Assembly: GCA_900215285.1 (NCBI GenBank)
Contig: OCMG01000002.1
Span: 62,001 to 126,000, forward strand
Direction of reading: 5' to 3'
From: Ensifer adhaerens
GTDB lineage: Bacteria; Pseudomonadota; Alphaproteobacteria; Rhizobiales; Rhizobiaceae
DNA length: 64,000 nt
Below the pieces are notes generated by a model. That model was given only the letters and a program-made list of their open reading frames with translations, had not been told where the DNA came from and did no database searches. Shown one piece after another: positions 51,086 to 59,282 of the stretch. Position 1 is the first letter of the stretch. Every line of letters begins with the position of its first letter. The position numbers and the translations under genes are program-made.

Positions 51086-51379
51086 ATGGTACATAAGCCG
51101 AGAAGAAATCACGATACGCTGGCCGAGGTTGAGGTTCTTCACCCGGTGCAGGCTGGCCGGGAGACGCTAGTCGCCAATCTTCTGGCGACAGCAGGCTCAG
51201 TGGACGCCTCTGCGGTGACGGTGACCGCCGAAGGCGGACGGATCCATCTGTCGGGCTACGTGCAAAGCCCCGAGGAAGTCACAAGATGTTCCGAAATCGC
51301 GCTGTCTCTCAATGGCGTGGCCGAAGTCGACAACCAGATCGCCTACCGCCGCGATGGAGAGCTCCCCCGTCAAGCCTAA
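51086..51379 (+). CDS. Single BON-domain protein
   Basis: A 97-aa protein consisting mainly of one BON domain (TVTAEGGRIHLSGYVQSPEE, then SLNGVAEVDNQIAY). No signal peptide. AAGGAG lies eight bases upstream of the ATG. It follows the DUF3008-like gene by 48 bases on the same strand, probably in one transcript. Confidence 0.7.
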   Translation: MVHKPRRNHDTLAEVEVLHPVQAGRETLVANLLATAGSVDASAVTVTAEGGRIHLSGYVQSPEEVTRCSEIALSLNGVAEVDNQIAYRRDGELPRQA

Positions 51380-51397
51380 TCGCAGAGCGGCTCCTCT

Positions 51398-51589
51398 TCA
51401 GGGTTGCGCCGAGGTCGTGGGCCGTTGCTCGCTATTTAGCGGGCGCTCGGGGTAGGAGCCCGTGAAAACATAGAGATACAGCAAGGCCAGAACGCCGAAA
51501 GCAAGACAAAAGGAGACGATCAACACGATCAGCATTCGCGGCGAGTTCCGCCCCTGCCGTGCCTCTTCAGGTGGGATTTCCTTGACCAT
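51398..51589 (-). CDS. Small single-pass membrane protein
   Basis: A 63-aa protein with one transmembrane helix at about residues 19-42 (LIVLIVSFCLAFGVLALLYL) and a Pro/Arg-rich tail. No family recognised. An EcfG-type promoter ends 35 bases upstream of the ATG, which supports it being real and stress-induced. Confidence 0.7.
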   Translation of the reverse strand: MVKEIPPEEARQGRNSPRMLIVLIVSFCLAFGVLALLYLYVFTGSYPERPLNSEQRPTTSAQP

Positions 51590-51623
51590 ATCGCTCTCGC
51601 TTTTTCTCGTTCATCTCAAGCGA

Positions 51624-51648
51624 AACAACCTGCAAACGGGGTTGTTCC
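51624..51648 (-). promoter_or_regulatory. EcfG-type promoter for the 63-aa membrane protein
   Basis: GGAAC (51648-51644), 17-base spacer, GTT (51626-51624), 35 bases from the start codon. Confidence 0.65.
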
Positions 51649-51732
51649 GCTGGGGGCCAATGACGGTGCGGCCCGAGCAGGTGAATCGGACCGATCGCCA
51701 GATCATTTTCCGCGTTTCGTCGAAACCGTGAA

Positions 51733-51803
51733 TCGATCTAACTTCCTGTTTTCATGCCGTGCTCGGCGCAAAGCCGGTTTCCGCCTTCGCCGGAACTTCT
51801 CTA
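51733..51803. repeat. Rhizobial dispersed intergenic repeat, copy B
   Basis: This segment (CGATCTAACTTCCTGTTTTC ... GGCGCAAAGCCGGTTTCCGC ... CGCCGGAACTTCTCTA) aligns along its length with copy A at 40797-40870, with roughly two thirds of bases the same by eye. Its right end supplies the stop codon of the 27-codon membrane peptide frame. Confidence 0.5.
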
Positions 51804-51884
51804 GAAGGGGAAGAACATCCAGATCAAAATAATGAAAGCGATCAGGACGACCACAGAAAACTCGGTCCGATGCCCCCGAGGCAT
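51801..51884 (-). CDS. Possible 27-aa membrane peptide
   Basis: An ATG at 51884, with GAGAGGAC upstream, opens a 27-codon frame: a short basic N-terminus (MPRGHRTEF) and one hydrophobic helix (SVVVLIAFIILIWMFFPF). The pattern is that of small stress-induced membrane peptides. The region around it, 51590-52028, otherwise contains only the promoter and repeat listed. No EcfG-type promoter was found for it. Confidence 0.4.
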   Translation of the reverse strand: MPRGHRTEFSVVVLIAFIILIWMFFPF

Positions 51885-52028
51885 CTCTTTGTCCTCTCAG
51901 GCATAGGATGCGGCCGGGGTCTATCAGTTTCGCGCCGCTCTGAGGCCTCGCTCAGGACCTCTCTTCTTTGCGCTCTTGGAACCGTCCCTGCCCTAACGAA
52001 CGGGAAACAGTGGACCGGGCTCGGGCGC

Positions 52029-52526
52029 TCAGACGTCCGCGTCAGGCGGTATGTGGCTGTCGACACCGATCATGACCAGCTTGTTCACGCAGGAGCGAAT
52101 GCCTTTGACAGCCAAGGTCAGTGTCTCCGCGAGTGCATGTGCGTGGGCAGTCTCCACCTTGCCCGAAAGGGTGGCGACGCCATGATGAACCGTCACCGTC
52201 ATCAAGGCCGGGTCGAAATTGTCATTATCGCCAAGAACGTCCATGATCCGTTCTTCCAGAACATCGTCGTTGATCGCATCCTCTTCGAAAACCGGAGAAA
52301 GCGAAGGGCCGCCACGGCTGGCGATTTCGGGTCGCTCTCCGACCTCCACGCCAACACGCTCCGCCTCGTCCAGATTTGATGTGCTCGTTCCATATGGTGC
52401 GTTTTGCCTGGCCGGCACACCATCCTCGTCGGCATAAGGCCAGCCTTCGCCGATGTTGCGCTTGTCATAATCGCGATAATCTTCTTCACGGTCCGTCTCG
52501 CGCTGCGCTCTCTTTGGGTCGACCAT
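52029..52526 (-). CDS. BON-domain protein
   Basis: A 165-aa protein: a charged N-terminal part (residues 1-85, rich in Asp, Glu, Arg) and a BON domain at about 90-155 (IMDVLGDNDNFDPALMTVTV, HHGVATLSGKVETAHAHALA). No signal peptide. The ATG at 52526 has GAAGGAA upstream. It is probably expressed from the EcfG-type promoter at 52755-52779, through a leader that contains the 62-codon frame. Confidence 0.75.
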   Translation of the reverse strand: MVDPKRAQRETDREEDYRDYDKRNIGEGWPYADEDGVPARQNAPYGTSTSNLDEAERVGVEVGERPEIASRGGPSLSPVFEEDAINDDVLEERIMDVLGDNDNFDPALMTVTVHHGVATLSGKVETAHAHALAETLTLAVKGIRSCVNKLVMIGVDSHIPPDADV

Positions 52527-52557
52527 GGTTATTCCTTCTCGAAAGTTTACAAAATGA

Positions 52558-52746
52558 TCAAAGCGGACCCTGCGAACGATCGCTGCCGGCAATCGAAGCC
52601 GGCACGCGAACTTCCGCGCGTCGCGACTGCGCCAACGGAGGGAGGTTGAAGGGAGGCGCCGCATCCTTCAGAGCTGAAGCAAGCTTTTGCTTCGCGATTT
52701 CCTCCACGCGCTCAGAGGGATGGATAACTGGATTGGACTGGGTCAT
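52558..52746 (-). CDS. Possible 62-aa protein or leader frame upstream of the BON gene
   Basis: The frame reads MTQSNPVIHPSERVEEIAKQ, then KLASALKDAAPPFNLPPLAQ. The EcfG-type promoter upstream places its expected transcript start within a few bases of this ATG, so the mRNA would be leaderless if the frame is used; there is no ribosome site. It ends 31 bases before the BON gene. It may be a real small protein or just leader sequence. Confidence 0.45.
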   Translation of the reverse strand: MTQSNPVIHPSERVEEIAKQKLASALKDAAPPFNLPPLAQSRRAEVRVPASIAGSDRSQGPL

Positions 52747-52754
52747 GGGAGTGA

Positions 52755-52779
52755 AACCGTCGTCGAGACCCAAGGTTCC
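52755..52779 (-). promoter_or_regulatory. EcfG-type promoter for the 62-aa frame/BON gene
   Basis: GGAAC (52779-52775), 17-base spacer, GTT (52757-52755). The GTT is nine bases from the ATG at 52746, much closer than in the other cases. Confidence 0.6.
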
Positions 52780-52786
52780 AGCCTGA

Positions 52787-53065
52787 CTAGATTTTGTTGC
52801 CGTTCTTTGCCTTCGACCGCATCATTGCCGCATCGAAGATGGCTCTAACCTCGGCCGCGAACTCCGCCTGTTCGGCAAAGGCCGAGGTTGGGATCACGCC
52901 CGGGTCCTCCTCTTGATCATAGACCGGCAGATCATTTCCCGGCCCACCCTGTGCACCCGCCGGAACGGAACCGCGCTCCGACATCAGCAGGAATGTCAGT
53001 TCGATGAGAAGTTCGCGATGTGCGTTCACGCGCGCCCGCAACTTGATGAGTTCCGCTTCGTCCAT
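52787..53065 (-). CDS. Small hypothetical stress-island protein
   Basis: A 92-aa protein with an N-terminal helix (MDEAELIKLRARVNAHRELL, then IELTFLLMSERG) and a C-terminal helix (FAEQAEFAAEVRAIFDAAMM). No family recognised. The ATG at 53065 follows GGGAGCG. An EcfG-type promoter ends 38 bases upstream, back to back with that of the 53192 gene. Confidence 0.65.
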   Translation of the reverse strand: MDEAELIKLRARVNAHRELLIELTFLLMSERGSVPAGAQGGPGNDLPVYDQEEDPGVIPTSAFAEQAEFAAEVRAIFDAAMMRSKAKNGNKI

Positions 53066-53102
53066 GTCTCGCTCCCGTGCTTGCTGGCCGTGCAAGAGAT
53101 TG

Positions 53103-53128
53103 AACGAACATTGGGCCGCCTGTGTTCC
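53103..53128 (-). promoter_or_regulatory. EcfG-type promoter for the 92-aa gene
   Basis: GGAAC (53128-53124), 17-base spacer, CGTT (53106-53103), 38 bases from the start codon at 53065. Confidence 0.6.
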
Positions 53129-53141
53129 AGCAGCAGCACCC

Positions 53142-53166
53142 GGAACCTTTCACCGGACGTTTAGTT
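53142..53166 (+). promoter_or_regulatory. EcfG-type promoter for the 47-aa membrane protein
   Basis: GGAAC (53142-53146), 17-base spacer, GTT (53164-53166), 26 bases before the ATG at 53192. Confidence 0.65.
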
Positions 53167-53191
53167 TGGGGAAGAGATCAAGGAGAGAGAC

Positions 53192-53335
53192 ATGAAAAGC
53201 AACCGCATCGTCTGGGGCGTGATCCTCGTCATTCTCATCGTCGCGGCTATCGCCTATCTCGGAACCACCCGGAACATGAGCAGCAGCATCCAGCCGCAGT
53301 CGAATACTCAGAACGCCGAGGAGAAGAACCATTGA
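53192..53335 (+). CDS. 47-aa single-pass membrane protein
   Basis: A short gene of 47 codons starting MKSNRIVWGVILVILIVAAI, with one transmembrane helix at about residues 6-23 and a polar Ser/Gln/Asn-rich tail ending EEKNH. AAGGAGAG lies just upstream and an EcfG-type promoter is at the right distance, so it is very likely real although short. No family recognised. Confidence 0.7.
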   Translation: MKSNRIVWGVILVILIVAAIAYLGTTRNMSSSIQPQSNTQNAEEKNH

Positions 53336-53719
53336 GCAGCTCCGGGGCAATTCTGGTGGCATGGAGGCGTGGATCAGGTCCCCGTTTCGGACCCTCCCTC
53401 TAACCAAGTTACCGGCACTCTGTTCCGGTGGAAGGCGAAGCCTCCGGCCCGGGCCGCCAGATATCTTGTCGGATCAAGGCCAGCTCCTCCATTTCGCAAG
53501 CCTTGTCTTCAGCTTCGTGCGCATTTCCCTTTTGCATCAACGATCGTGTCTCGCTCTCCGACAACTTTGCCTCCAAGCACACAATGGACAGCACCGGCTT
53601 CGGATTTTGCGCCATAATCCTCACCCTTTAAGCCTCGGCCCCATGCGAACGTCTCCGGACCAGCAACTGGTCCAGAGATCAAAGACAGGCTGGCTGGGAT
53701 GGCGGCTTGAAAACCGTAT
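53336..53719 (-). CDS. Intergenic region with a possible 68-aa gene (53409-53615)
   Basis: The minus frame 53409-53615 reads MAQNPKPVLSIVCLEAKLSE, then SETRSLMQKGNAHEAEDKAC, and has AGGGTGAGG before the ATG. It is plausible but has no recognised family and no EcfG-type promoter. A GGACCAG/CTGGTCC hairpin near 53657-53673 has no T-run. Nothing else is visible in the stretch. Confidence 0.35.
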
Positions 53720-54493
53720 CTAGCGATGCTTGAATTCAGGGGCGCGCTTTTCGGTAAAGGCGGCCATGCCCTCTTTCTGATCCTCCGTCGCGAAGAGAGG
53801 ATAGAACACGCGCTGCTCGTAGTGCAGCCCCTCCGTGAGCGTGGTTTCGAAAGCGCGGTTGACCGCCTCCTTTGCGGTGATCACAGTCGGTCGCGAATAG
53901 GAGGCGATTGCTTCCGCCGCCGCCATCGCAGTCTCCAGAAGCTTTTCCGGCGGCACGACCCGAGCCACAAGCCCCGACCGTTCGGCCTCCTGCGCGTCCA
54001 TCATCCGACCGGTCAGGACCATATCCATTGCCTTCGCCTTGCCGACGGCGCGCGTCAGACGCTGCGTGCCGCCCATACCTGGGATTACGCCAAGCTTGAT
54101 CTCCGGCTGGCCGAATTTCGCCGTATCGGACGCGATAATGAAATCGCAGATCATCGCCAGTTCACAACCTCCGCCGAGCGCAAAGCCCGATACGGCGGCA
54201 ATCATCGGCAACTTCGACGCAGTCAGGGCGCTGAAGCGGCGGCCGAAGAAATCGGCATTTTTCATATCGATATAGGTCTTGTCCGACATTTCCTTGATGT
54301 CGGCCCCGGCTGCAAACGCCTTCTCAGATCCTGTTATGACAACGCAGCCGACACTCTGATCCTCGCTCAAGGCATCAAGATGGGCGCAGAGAGACGTCAG
54401 CAGCTCCGAGTTCAACGCGTTCAACGCCTGCGGGCGATTGAGCGTCAAAAGGGCCACGCGGCCCTTTCGCTCCAGCAAAACAGTGTCACTCAT
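53720..54493 (-). CDS. Enoyl-CoA hydratase (crotonase family)
   Basis: A 257-aa crotonase. The oxyanion-hole segments [11 protein letters not shown] and [20 protein letters not shown] are present, and both catalytic glutamates look conserved (GGGCEL and [20 protein letters not shown]). It hydrates trans-2-enoyl-CoA to 3-hydroxyacyl-CoA. It is the last gene of a minus-strand run, 74 bases after the SDR gene; with the SDR and aldehyde dehydrogenase it may process an acyl chain released by the locus. Confidence 0.85.
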   Translation of the reverse strand: MSDTVLLERKGRVALLTLNRPQALNALNSELLTSLCAHLDALSEDQSVGCVVITGSEKAFAAGADIKEMSDKTYIDMKNADFFGRRFSALTASKLPMIAAVSGFALGGGCELAMICDFIIASDTAKFGQPEIKLGVIPGMGGTQRLTRAVGKAKAMDMVLTGRMMDAQEAERSGLVARVVPPEKLLETAMAAAEAIASYSRPTVITAKEAVNRAFETTLTEGLHYEQRVFYPLFATEDQKEGMAAFTEKRAPEFKHR

Positions 54494-54567
54494 GGCAATC
54501 CTCCACTCAGTTCATAATTGAACAGAGTGCTAGCATGCCGGCGCGATCACGCAAAGCCATTCGAAAG

Positions 54568-55314
54568 TCAGATGCAGCGGCCACCGTCGACTTCCATGGC
54601 CACGCCCGTGATCATCGAGGCTTCATCCGAGCAGAGGAAGCAGGCGGCATTGCCCATGTCTTCCGGCGTGGAAAAGCGGCCGATCGGGATGGACGCAAGG
54701 AACTTCGCGCGAATGTCAGGCGTATCTTCACCCATGAAGCTTTTGAGCAGCGGTGTTTCGCCCGCCACAGGGTTGATGGCATTGACCCGAACGCCGGCCG
54801 GTGCAAGCTCGATGGCCATGCCGCGCGTGGCGGTGATCATCCAGCCCTTCGACGCATTATACCAGGAGAGGCGCGGGCGCGGACTGACCCCGCCGGTTGA
54901 CGCGACATTGAGGATGGCCCCGGTCCCGCGCGCCTTCATGTGCGGCACCAGATGACGCGCAGTCAGATAAACAGATTTTACGTTAACCGAAATAACGCGG
55001 TCGAAATCCGCTTCCGAAACATCCTCCATGGCGGACGGCAAATGCGTGACACCTGCATTGTTGACCAGAATGTCAACCTTTCCGAACGCAGCGAGTGCGG
55101 CCTGTGCCATGGCCGCCACGCTTTCCTCCTTCGAGACATCGACCTCGCAGCTGATCGCCGAGCCGCCGAGCTCACGCGCAAAGGCCTCGGCTGCGGCGCC
55201 GTTGATGTCTGCCACCATGACCCTCGCGCCTTCGGCGATGAATTTACGCACGATGCCCGCGCCGAAACCCGATGCCCCGCCCGTGACGATCGCTGCCTTG
55301 CCTTCCAAACGCAT
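54568..55314 (-). CDS. SDR-family oxidoreductase
   Basis: A 248-aa classical SDR with TGGASGFGAGI, NNAGV, and the catalytic Ser (VASTGG) and YNASKG motifs. It is similar to 3-oxoacyl-ACP reductase or glucose-dehydrogenase-like enzymes; the substrate is unknown. The ATG at 55314 is preceded by AAGGAG. It follows the aldehyde dehydrogenase gene by 10 bases. Confidence 0.8.
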   Translation of the reverse strand: MRLEGKAAIVTGGASGFGAGIVRKFIAEGARVMVADINGAAAEAFARELGGSAISCEVDVSKEESVAAMAQAALAAFGKVDILVNNAGVTHLPSAMEDVSEADFDRVISVNVKSVYLTARHLVPHMKARGTGAILNVASTGGVSPRPRLSWYNASKGWMITATRGMAIELAPAGVRVNAINPVAGETPLLKSFMGEDTPDIRAKFLASIPIGRFSTPEDMGNAACFLCSDEASMITGVAMEVDGGRCI

Positions 55315-55324
55315 GCTTGTCTCC

Positions 55325-56773
55325 TTATCCATGCAGCGCGGCGACGGTTTTCAGAACCGAGAAGCCGTACAATGCCTCAAAACCCTTTTCCCGGCCGTGA
55401 CCGGACTTGCCGGTTCCCCCGAAGGGCAGCTCGACGCCGCCACCGGCGCCATAATTGTTGATGAAGACCTGACCGGCGCGCAGCGCCTTGGCAAGCCGCA
55501 TTTGACGTGCGCCGTCCCGCGTCCAGACGCCGGCGACAAGACCGTAGTCCGTGCCATTGGCAATGCGAACGGCATCCTCTTCCGTGTCGAAGGGAATAAC
55601 GACCTGAACGGGCCCGAAGATCTCGTCCTGCGCCAGACGATGTGACGGGTCGAGGCCGGCTATCAGTCGCGGAGCAACATAGTTCCCGCCGCTGGGCGCC
55701 TCTGCCACCACCGACCCGCTCGCCGCGACGCTCGCTTCCTCGGCCAGCGCAATGAACCCCTCAACCACCTCCTTCTGCCGGGCCGAAATCAGCGGCCCCA
55801 CATCGAGATCCGACATGGCGGGTCCCACCTTCAGCGATCGATAGCGTTCCGACATACGCGAGACGACATCGTTATAGACATCCTTCTGGACCAGAATGCG
55901 CGACGCTGCGGAGCATGTCTGCCCCGCGTTCTGGATACCTGCATTGACCAGAAACGGCAGCGCCGCATCAAGGTCGGCATCCGCAAAGACCAGCTGCGGC
56001 GACTTGCCGCCCAATTCCAGCGTAACGGGCACGACATTGCGCGAAGCGGCGGCCTGGATCTTCATGCCCACGCCGACCGAACCGGTGAAGGAAATATGGT
56101 TGATCGACGGATGTCCGGACAGGGCCGCTCCCGCCTCTTCGCCCAGCCCCGGCACTACGTTCAGCGCCCCCTTGGGCAGACCCGCTTTTTGACATATGTC
56201 AGCAAAGGCCAGCGCCGTCAGGCAGGCTTCCTCCGCCGGCTTCAGCACCGCCGCATTGCCCATCGCGAGCGCCGCACCGACCGACCGGCCAAGGATCTGC
56301 ATGGGGTAATTCCACGGGATGATGTGCCCCGTCACGCCATGGGGCTCACGCAACGTGTAGACAGTGTAACCATTTAAATATGGAATTGTTTCACCATGGA
56401 ATTTATCGCAAGCACCACCGTAAAACTCCAGATATCGTGCCAAAGCCACGGCATCCGCACGCGCCTGCTTCAGGGGCTTGCCAACATCGATAGCCTCCAG
56501 CCTGGCAAGGTCCTCGACGTGATCGAGGACAGCACGCCCGATCTTTCCAAGAAGCCTGCCACGCTCGAATGCAGGCATGCGCCCCCATTCCCCGCGCAGC
56601 GACCGGCTGGCGGCGGCTACGGCGAGATCGACATCTGCCGCTCCGCCACGCGCAATCGCTCCAATGATCGCGCCATCCGAGGGGTTTTCTAGCGGCAGTG
56701 TCTCCCACCCTTCCGGTGCGACCCACGCTCCGTCGATGAAACACTTGTCCGTTGGGAACCAGGGCGAAATCAT
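55325..56773 (-). CDS. NAD(P)-dependent aldehyde dehydrogenase
   Basis: A 482-aa ALDH. It has the cofactor-site NPSDG...WNYPMQILGRSVGAAL region, the catalytic Glu in LELGGKSPQ and catalytic Cys in GQTCSAASR, and ends with the usual FGGTGKSGHGREKG...LYGFSVLKTV. It resembles betaine/aminobutyraldehyde or aromatic aldehyde dehydrogenases. It is downstream of the dipeptide transporter and upstream of the SDR gene. Confidence 0.85.
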   Translation of the reverse strand: MISPWFPTDKCFIDGAWVAPEGWETLPLENPSDGAIIGAIARGGAADVDLAVAAASRSLRGEWGRMPAFERGRLLGKIGRAVLDHVEDLARLEAIDVGKPLKQARADAVALARYLEFYGGACDKFHGETIPYLNGYTVYTLREPHGVTGHIIPWNYPMQILGRSVGAALAMGNAAVLKPAEEACLTALAFADICQKAGLPKGALNVVPGLGEEAGAALSGHPSINHISFTGSVGVGMKIQAAASRNVVPVTLELGGKSPQLVFADADLDAALPFLVNAGIQNAGQTCSAASRILVQKDVYNDVVSRMSERYRSLKVGPAMSDLDVGPLISARQKEVVEGFIALAEEASVAASGSVVAEAPSGGNYVAPRLIAGLDPSHRLAQDEIFGPVQVVIPFDTEEDAVRIANGTDYGLVAGVWTRDGARQMRLAKALRAGQVFINNYGAGGGVELPFGGTGKSGHGREKGFEALYGFSVLKTVAALHG

Positions 56774-56793
56774 GAAATGTCTCCTTGCGAGAA

Positions 56794-58416
56794 TCAGGCA
56801 GCCGCGATCTCGCGGCGCTTGAGCGCCGCCTCGAGGTCGGGCGTGGCGGCGATGAGCTGCCGCGTATAGTCATGTTGGGGATTGGAGAAGACGGCCTCGG
56901 TCTCCCCCGCTTCAACGATACGTCCGGCCTTCATCACCATGACCCTGTCTGTAATGGCCCGCACCACTGACAGGTCATGGGAGATAAAGAGATAGGACAA
57001 ATCGAGCCGATCAGACAGATCGGCAAGAAGATCGAGAATCTGCGCCCGGATCGAAACATCCAGAGCCGACACCGCTTCGTCGAGAATAATCAGCGACGGA
57101 TGCGTGATCAGAGCGCGCGCGATCGCGACGCGCTGTCGTTGCCCGCCAGAGAATTCGTGAATGTACTTGTCCGCATCCCGTGCCGAGAGACCGACATTCT
57201 CGAGAGATTCGGCAACGCGGCGTTCCAGCGCGGAACCGCCCGGCGCGTCGCGTCCCATCAAATGGAACGGTTCGGTGACCAGGCGGCGCACCTTGTGACG
57301 CGGATTGAAGGAACCGTAGGGATCCTGAAACACGACCTGCATCTTTCGCCGCGCGGCGAGGCTCGCACCCGCCTTGCTCGTTACCAGTTCGCCGCCAACC
57401 CGGATTTCGCCCGCCTGCGTATTCTCGAGCGCCAGAATGGCCCGCGTGAGCGTCGACTTTCCGCAGCCGCTTTCGCCCACAAGGCCGACATTCTCGCCCC
57501 TGTGTATCTTGAAACTGACCTCGTCGACGGCACGGAACGCTCCGGGCTTGGCGAAAAGCGACCGGCGCGGCAGCACATATTCCCTCACCACGGAAGATAC
57601 CTCGAGCACCGGTGTACTATCGGGCGCGACGTCCGGAGGCTTCCGCACCGGATGATGGCCAGTCGCCGCCATCAGGGCCTTGGAGTAGGGATGCTGCATG
57701 GAACGGAAGAGGTGGACCGCCTCCCCTTGCTCAACAACCTCTCCCGACTTCATGATGACGATGCGATCCGCAATGTCTGCCACAACGGCAAGATCGTGGG
57801 TGATGAGAATGAGGCCCATGCCGTCCGCATCGACCAGCGTCTTCAACAGCGTCAGAATCTGCGCCTGCGTCGTGACATCGAGCGCCGTCGTCGGTTCGTC
57901 CGCGATCAGCAGTTTTGGCCGCAGGGCAATGGCCATGGCAACGACCACACGTTGACGCTGACCGCCCGAAAGTTCATGAGGATAGCGACCAAGCGGGAAA
58001 CGATCTTCCGGCAGGCCCACCCGATTCAGGGTCTCCCTGGCAATTGACAGGGCTTCTTTTCGGCTCGCCCCGCGATGAATCATGACCGTTTCGGCCACCT
58101 GATCGCCGATGGTCTTGACAGGATTCAAGGCTGTCATCGGCTCCTGAAAAACCATGCCGACGTCAGCGCCTCTGATGGCGCACATCTCAGCTTCGGACTT
58201 GTCCAGCAGCTCGACGCCATCCAACCGAATGGATCCTGACATCTGCATGCCGTGGGGCAGCAACTGCATGACGGAAAGCGCTGTCATAGACTTGCCGGAC
58301 CCGCTCTCGCCGATCACGCCAACGACCTCACCCCGACCTACCTCGAACCTGACATCTGACAGGATTTTCAAGCCGAGGATGGAAAGATCGAGCCTGTCTA
58401 TCTGAAGAAGCGTCAT
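56794..58416 (-). CDS. Dipeptide-type ABC transporter, fused double ATPase (DppD-DppF)
   Basis: A 540-aa protein with two ATPase halves. First: [36 protein letters not shown]. Second, from about residue 280: [36 protein letters not shown]. The fusion replaces the separate DppD and DppF subunits found in the other peptide-type operon of this window. It overlaps the permease gene by one base. Confidence 0.85.
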   Translation of the reverse strand: MTLLQIDRLDLSILGLKILSDVRFEVGRGEVVGVIGESGSGKSMTALSVMQLLPHGMQMSGSIRLDGVELLDKSEAEMCAIRGADVGMVFQEPMTALNPVKTIGDQVAETVMIHRGASRKEALSIARETLNRVGLPEDRFPLGRYPHELSGGQRQRVVVAMAIALRPKLLIADEPTTALDVTTQAQILTLLKTLVDADGMGLILITHDLAVVADIADRIVIMKSGEVVEQGEAVHLFRSMQHPYSKALMAATGHHPVRKPPDVAPDSTPVLEVSSVVREYVLPRRSLFAKPGAFRAVDEVSFKIHRGENVGLVGESGCGKSTLTRAILALENTQAGEIRVGGELVTSKAGASLAARRKMQVVFQDPYGSFNPRHKVRRLVTEPFHLMGRDAPGGSALERRVAESLENVGLSARDADKYIHEFSGGQRQRVAIARALITHPSLIILDEAVSALDVSIRAQILDLLADLSDRLDLSYLFISHDLSVVRAITDRVMVMKAGRIVEAGETEAVFSNPQHDYTRQLIAATPDLEAALKRREIAAA

Positions 58417-59282
58417 CAGCGGCTCCTCCTCAGCTTCGGGTCAAAGATGTCGCGCAGGCCATCTCCCATGAGATTGAGCCCGAGCACCGTCAGCACAATC
58501 GCCGCACCGGGAAACAGCGCCATATTAGGGGCAAGGCTGATCATGGTCTGGGCATCCGCCAGCATCCGCCCCCAACTGGGCGTCGGCGGTTGCGCACCGA
58601 GGCCGACATAGGAAAGTGCCGCATCGGCCAGGATGCCCAGCGAAAACTGGATCGTTCCCTGCACAATCAGTAGATTGAGGATATTGGGCAGGATATGTTC
58701 GGCGGAAATTCGGGCGGCTCCCTTGCCGGCCACACGCGCCGCGAAGATGTATTCCCGCGTCCACAGCATCAATGCAGCTCCACGCGAAAGGCGCGCAAAA
58801 ACCGGGATATTGAAGATCCCGATCGCGATGATGGCATTCGTCGCGCCAGCACCGAACACCGCCGTGATGAGAATGGCGATCAGCAAAGCGGGAAAGGCGA
58901 AGATCAGGTCATTCGCCCGCATGATCAGCTCATCGACCAGGGATCCCTGCCTAGCGGCCGCCCACAAGCCGAGAGGCACCCCCATGGCGATGCCTATACC
59001 GACGGCCACGAATGCGACGGCGATCGACGTTCGCGCACCCACCATGATCATGGAAAATATGTCCCGTCCGAAATGGTCCGTGCCGAACCAGTGCAGGGCA
59101 GACGGCCCCTTCAGCTTGTCTGCGACCGAGAGCGCTGTTGCGTCGTAAGGCGTCCAGACAAAGGACAGCAACGCCGCCAGAACGAAGACCCCCGTCAGAA
59201 AGAAGCCAAGCGCGAAGCTTTTCGATTGGAACGCAGCGCCGACAAGGCCGGGCTTTTCGTCAGGAAGCGAACCGATGCTCAT
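58416..59282 (-). CDS. Dipeptide-type ABC transporter permease (DppC type)
   Basis: A 288-aa permease with the OppC-type N-terminus, the GTDHFGRDIFSMIMVGAR loop and the tail ATVLTVLGLNLMGDGLRD-like (GLNLMGDGLRDIFDPKL). Start and stop each share one base with the neighbouring genes. Confidence 0.85.
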   Translation of the reverse strand: MSIGSLPDEKPGLVGAAFQSKSFALGFFLTGVFVLAALLSFVWTPYDATALSVADKLKGPSALHWFGTDHFGRDIFSMIMVGARTSIAVAFVAVGIGIAMGVPLGLWAAARQGSLVDELIMRANDLIFAFPALLIAILITAVFGAGATNAIIAIGIFNIPVFARLSRGAALMLWTREYIFAARVAGKGAARISAEHILPNILNLLIVQGTIQFSLGILADAALSYVGLGAQPPTPSWGRMLADAQTMISLAPNMALFPGAAIVLTVLGLNLMGDGLRDIFDPKLRRSR

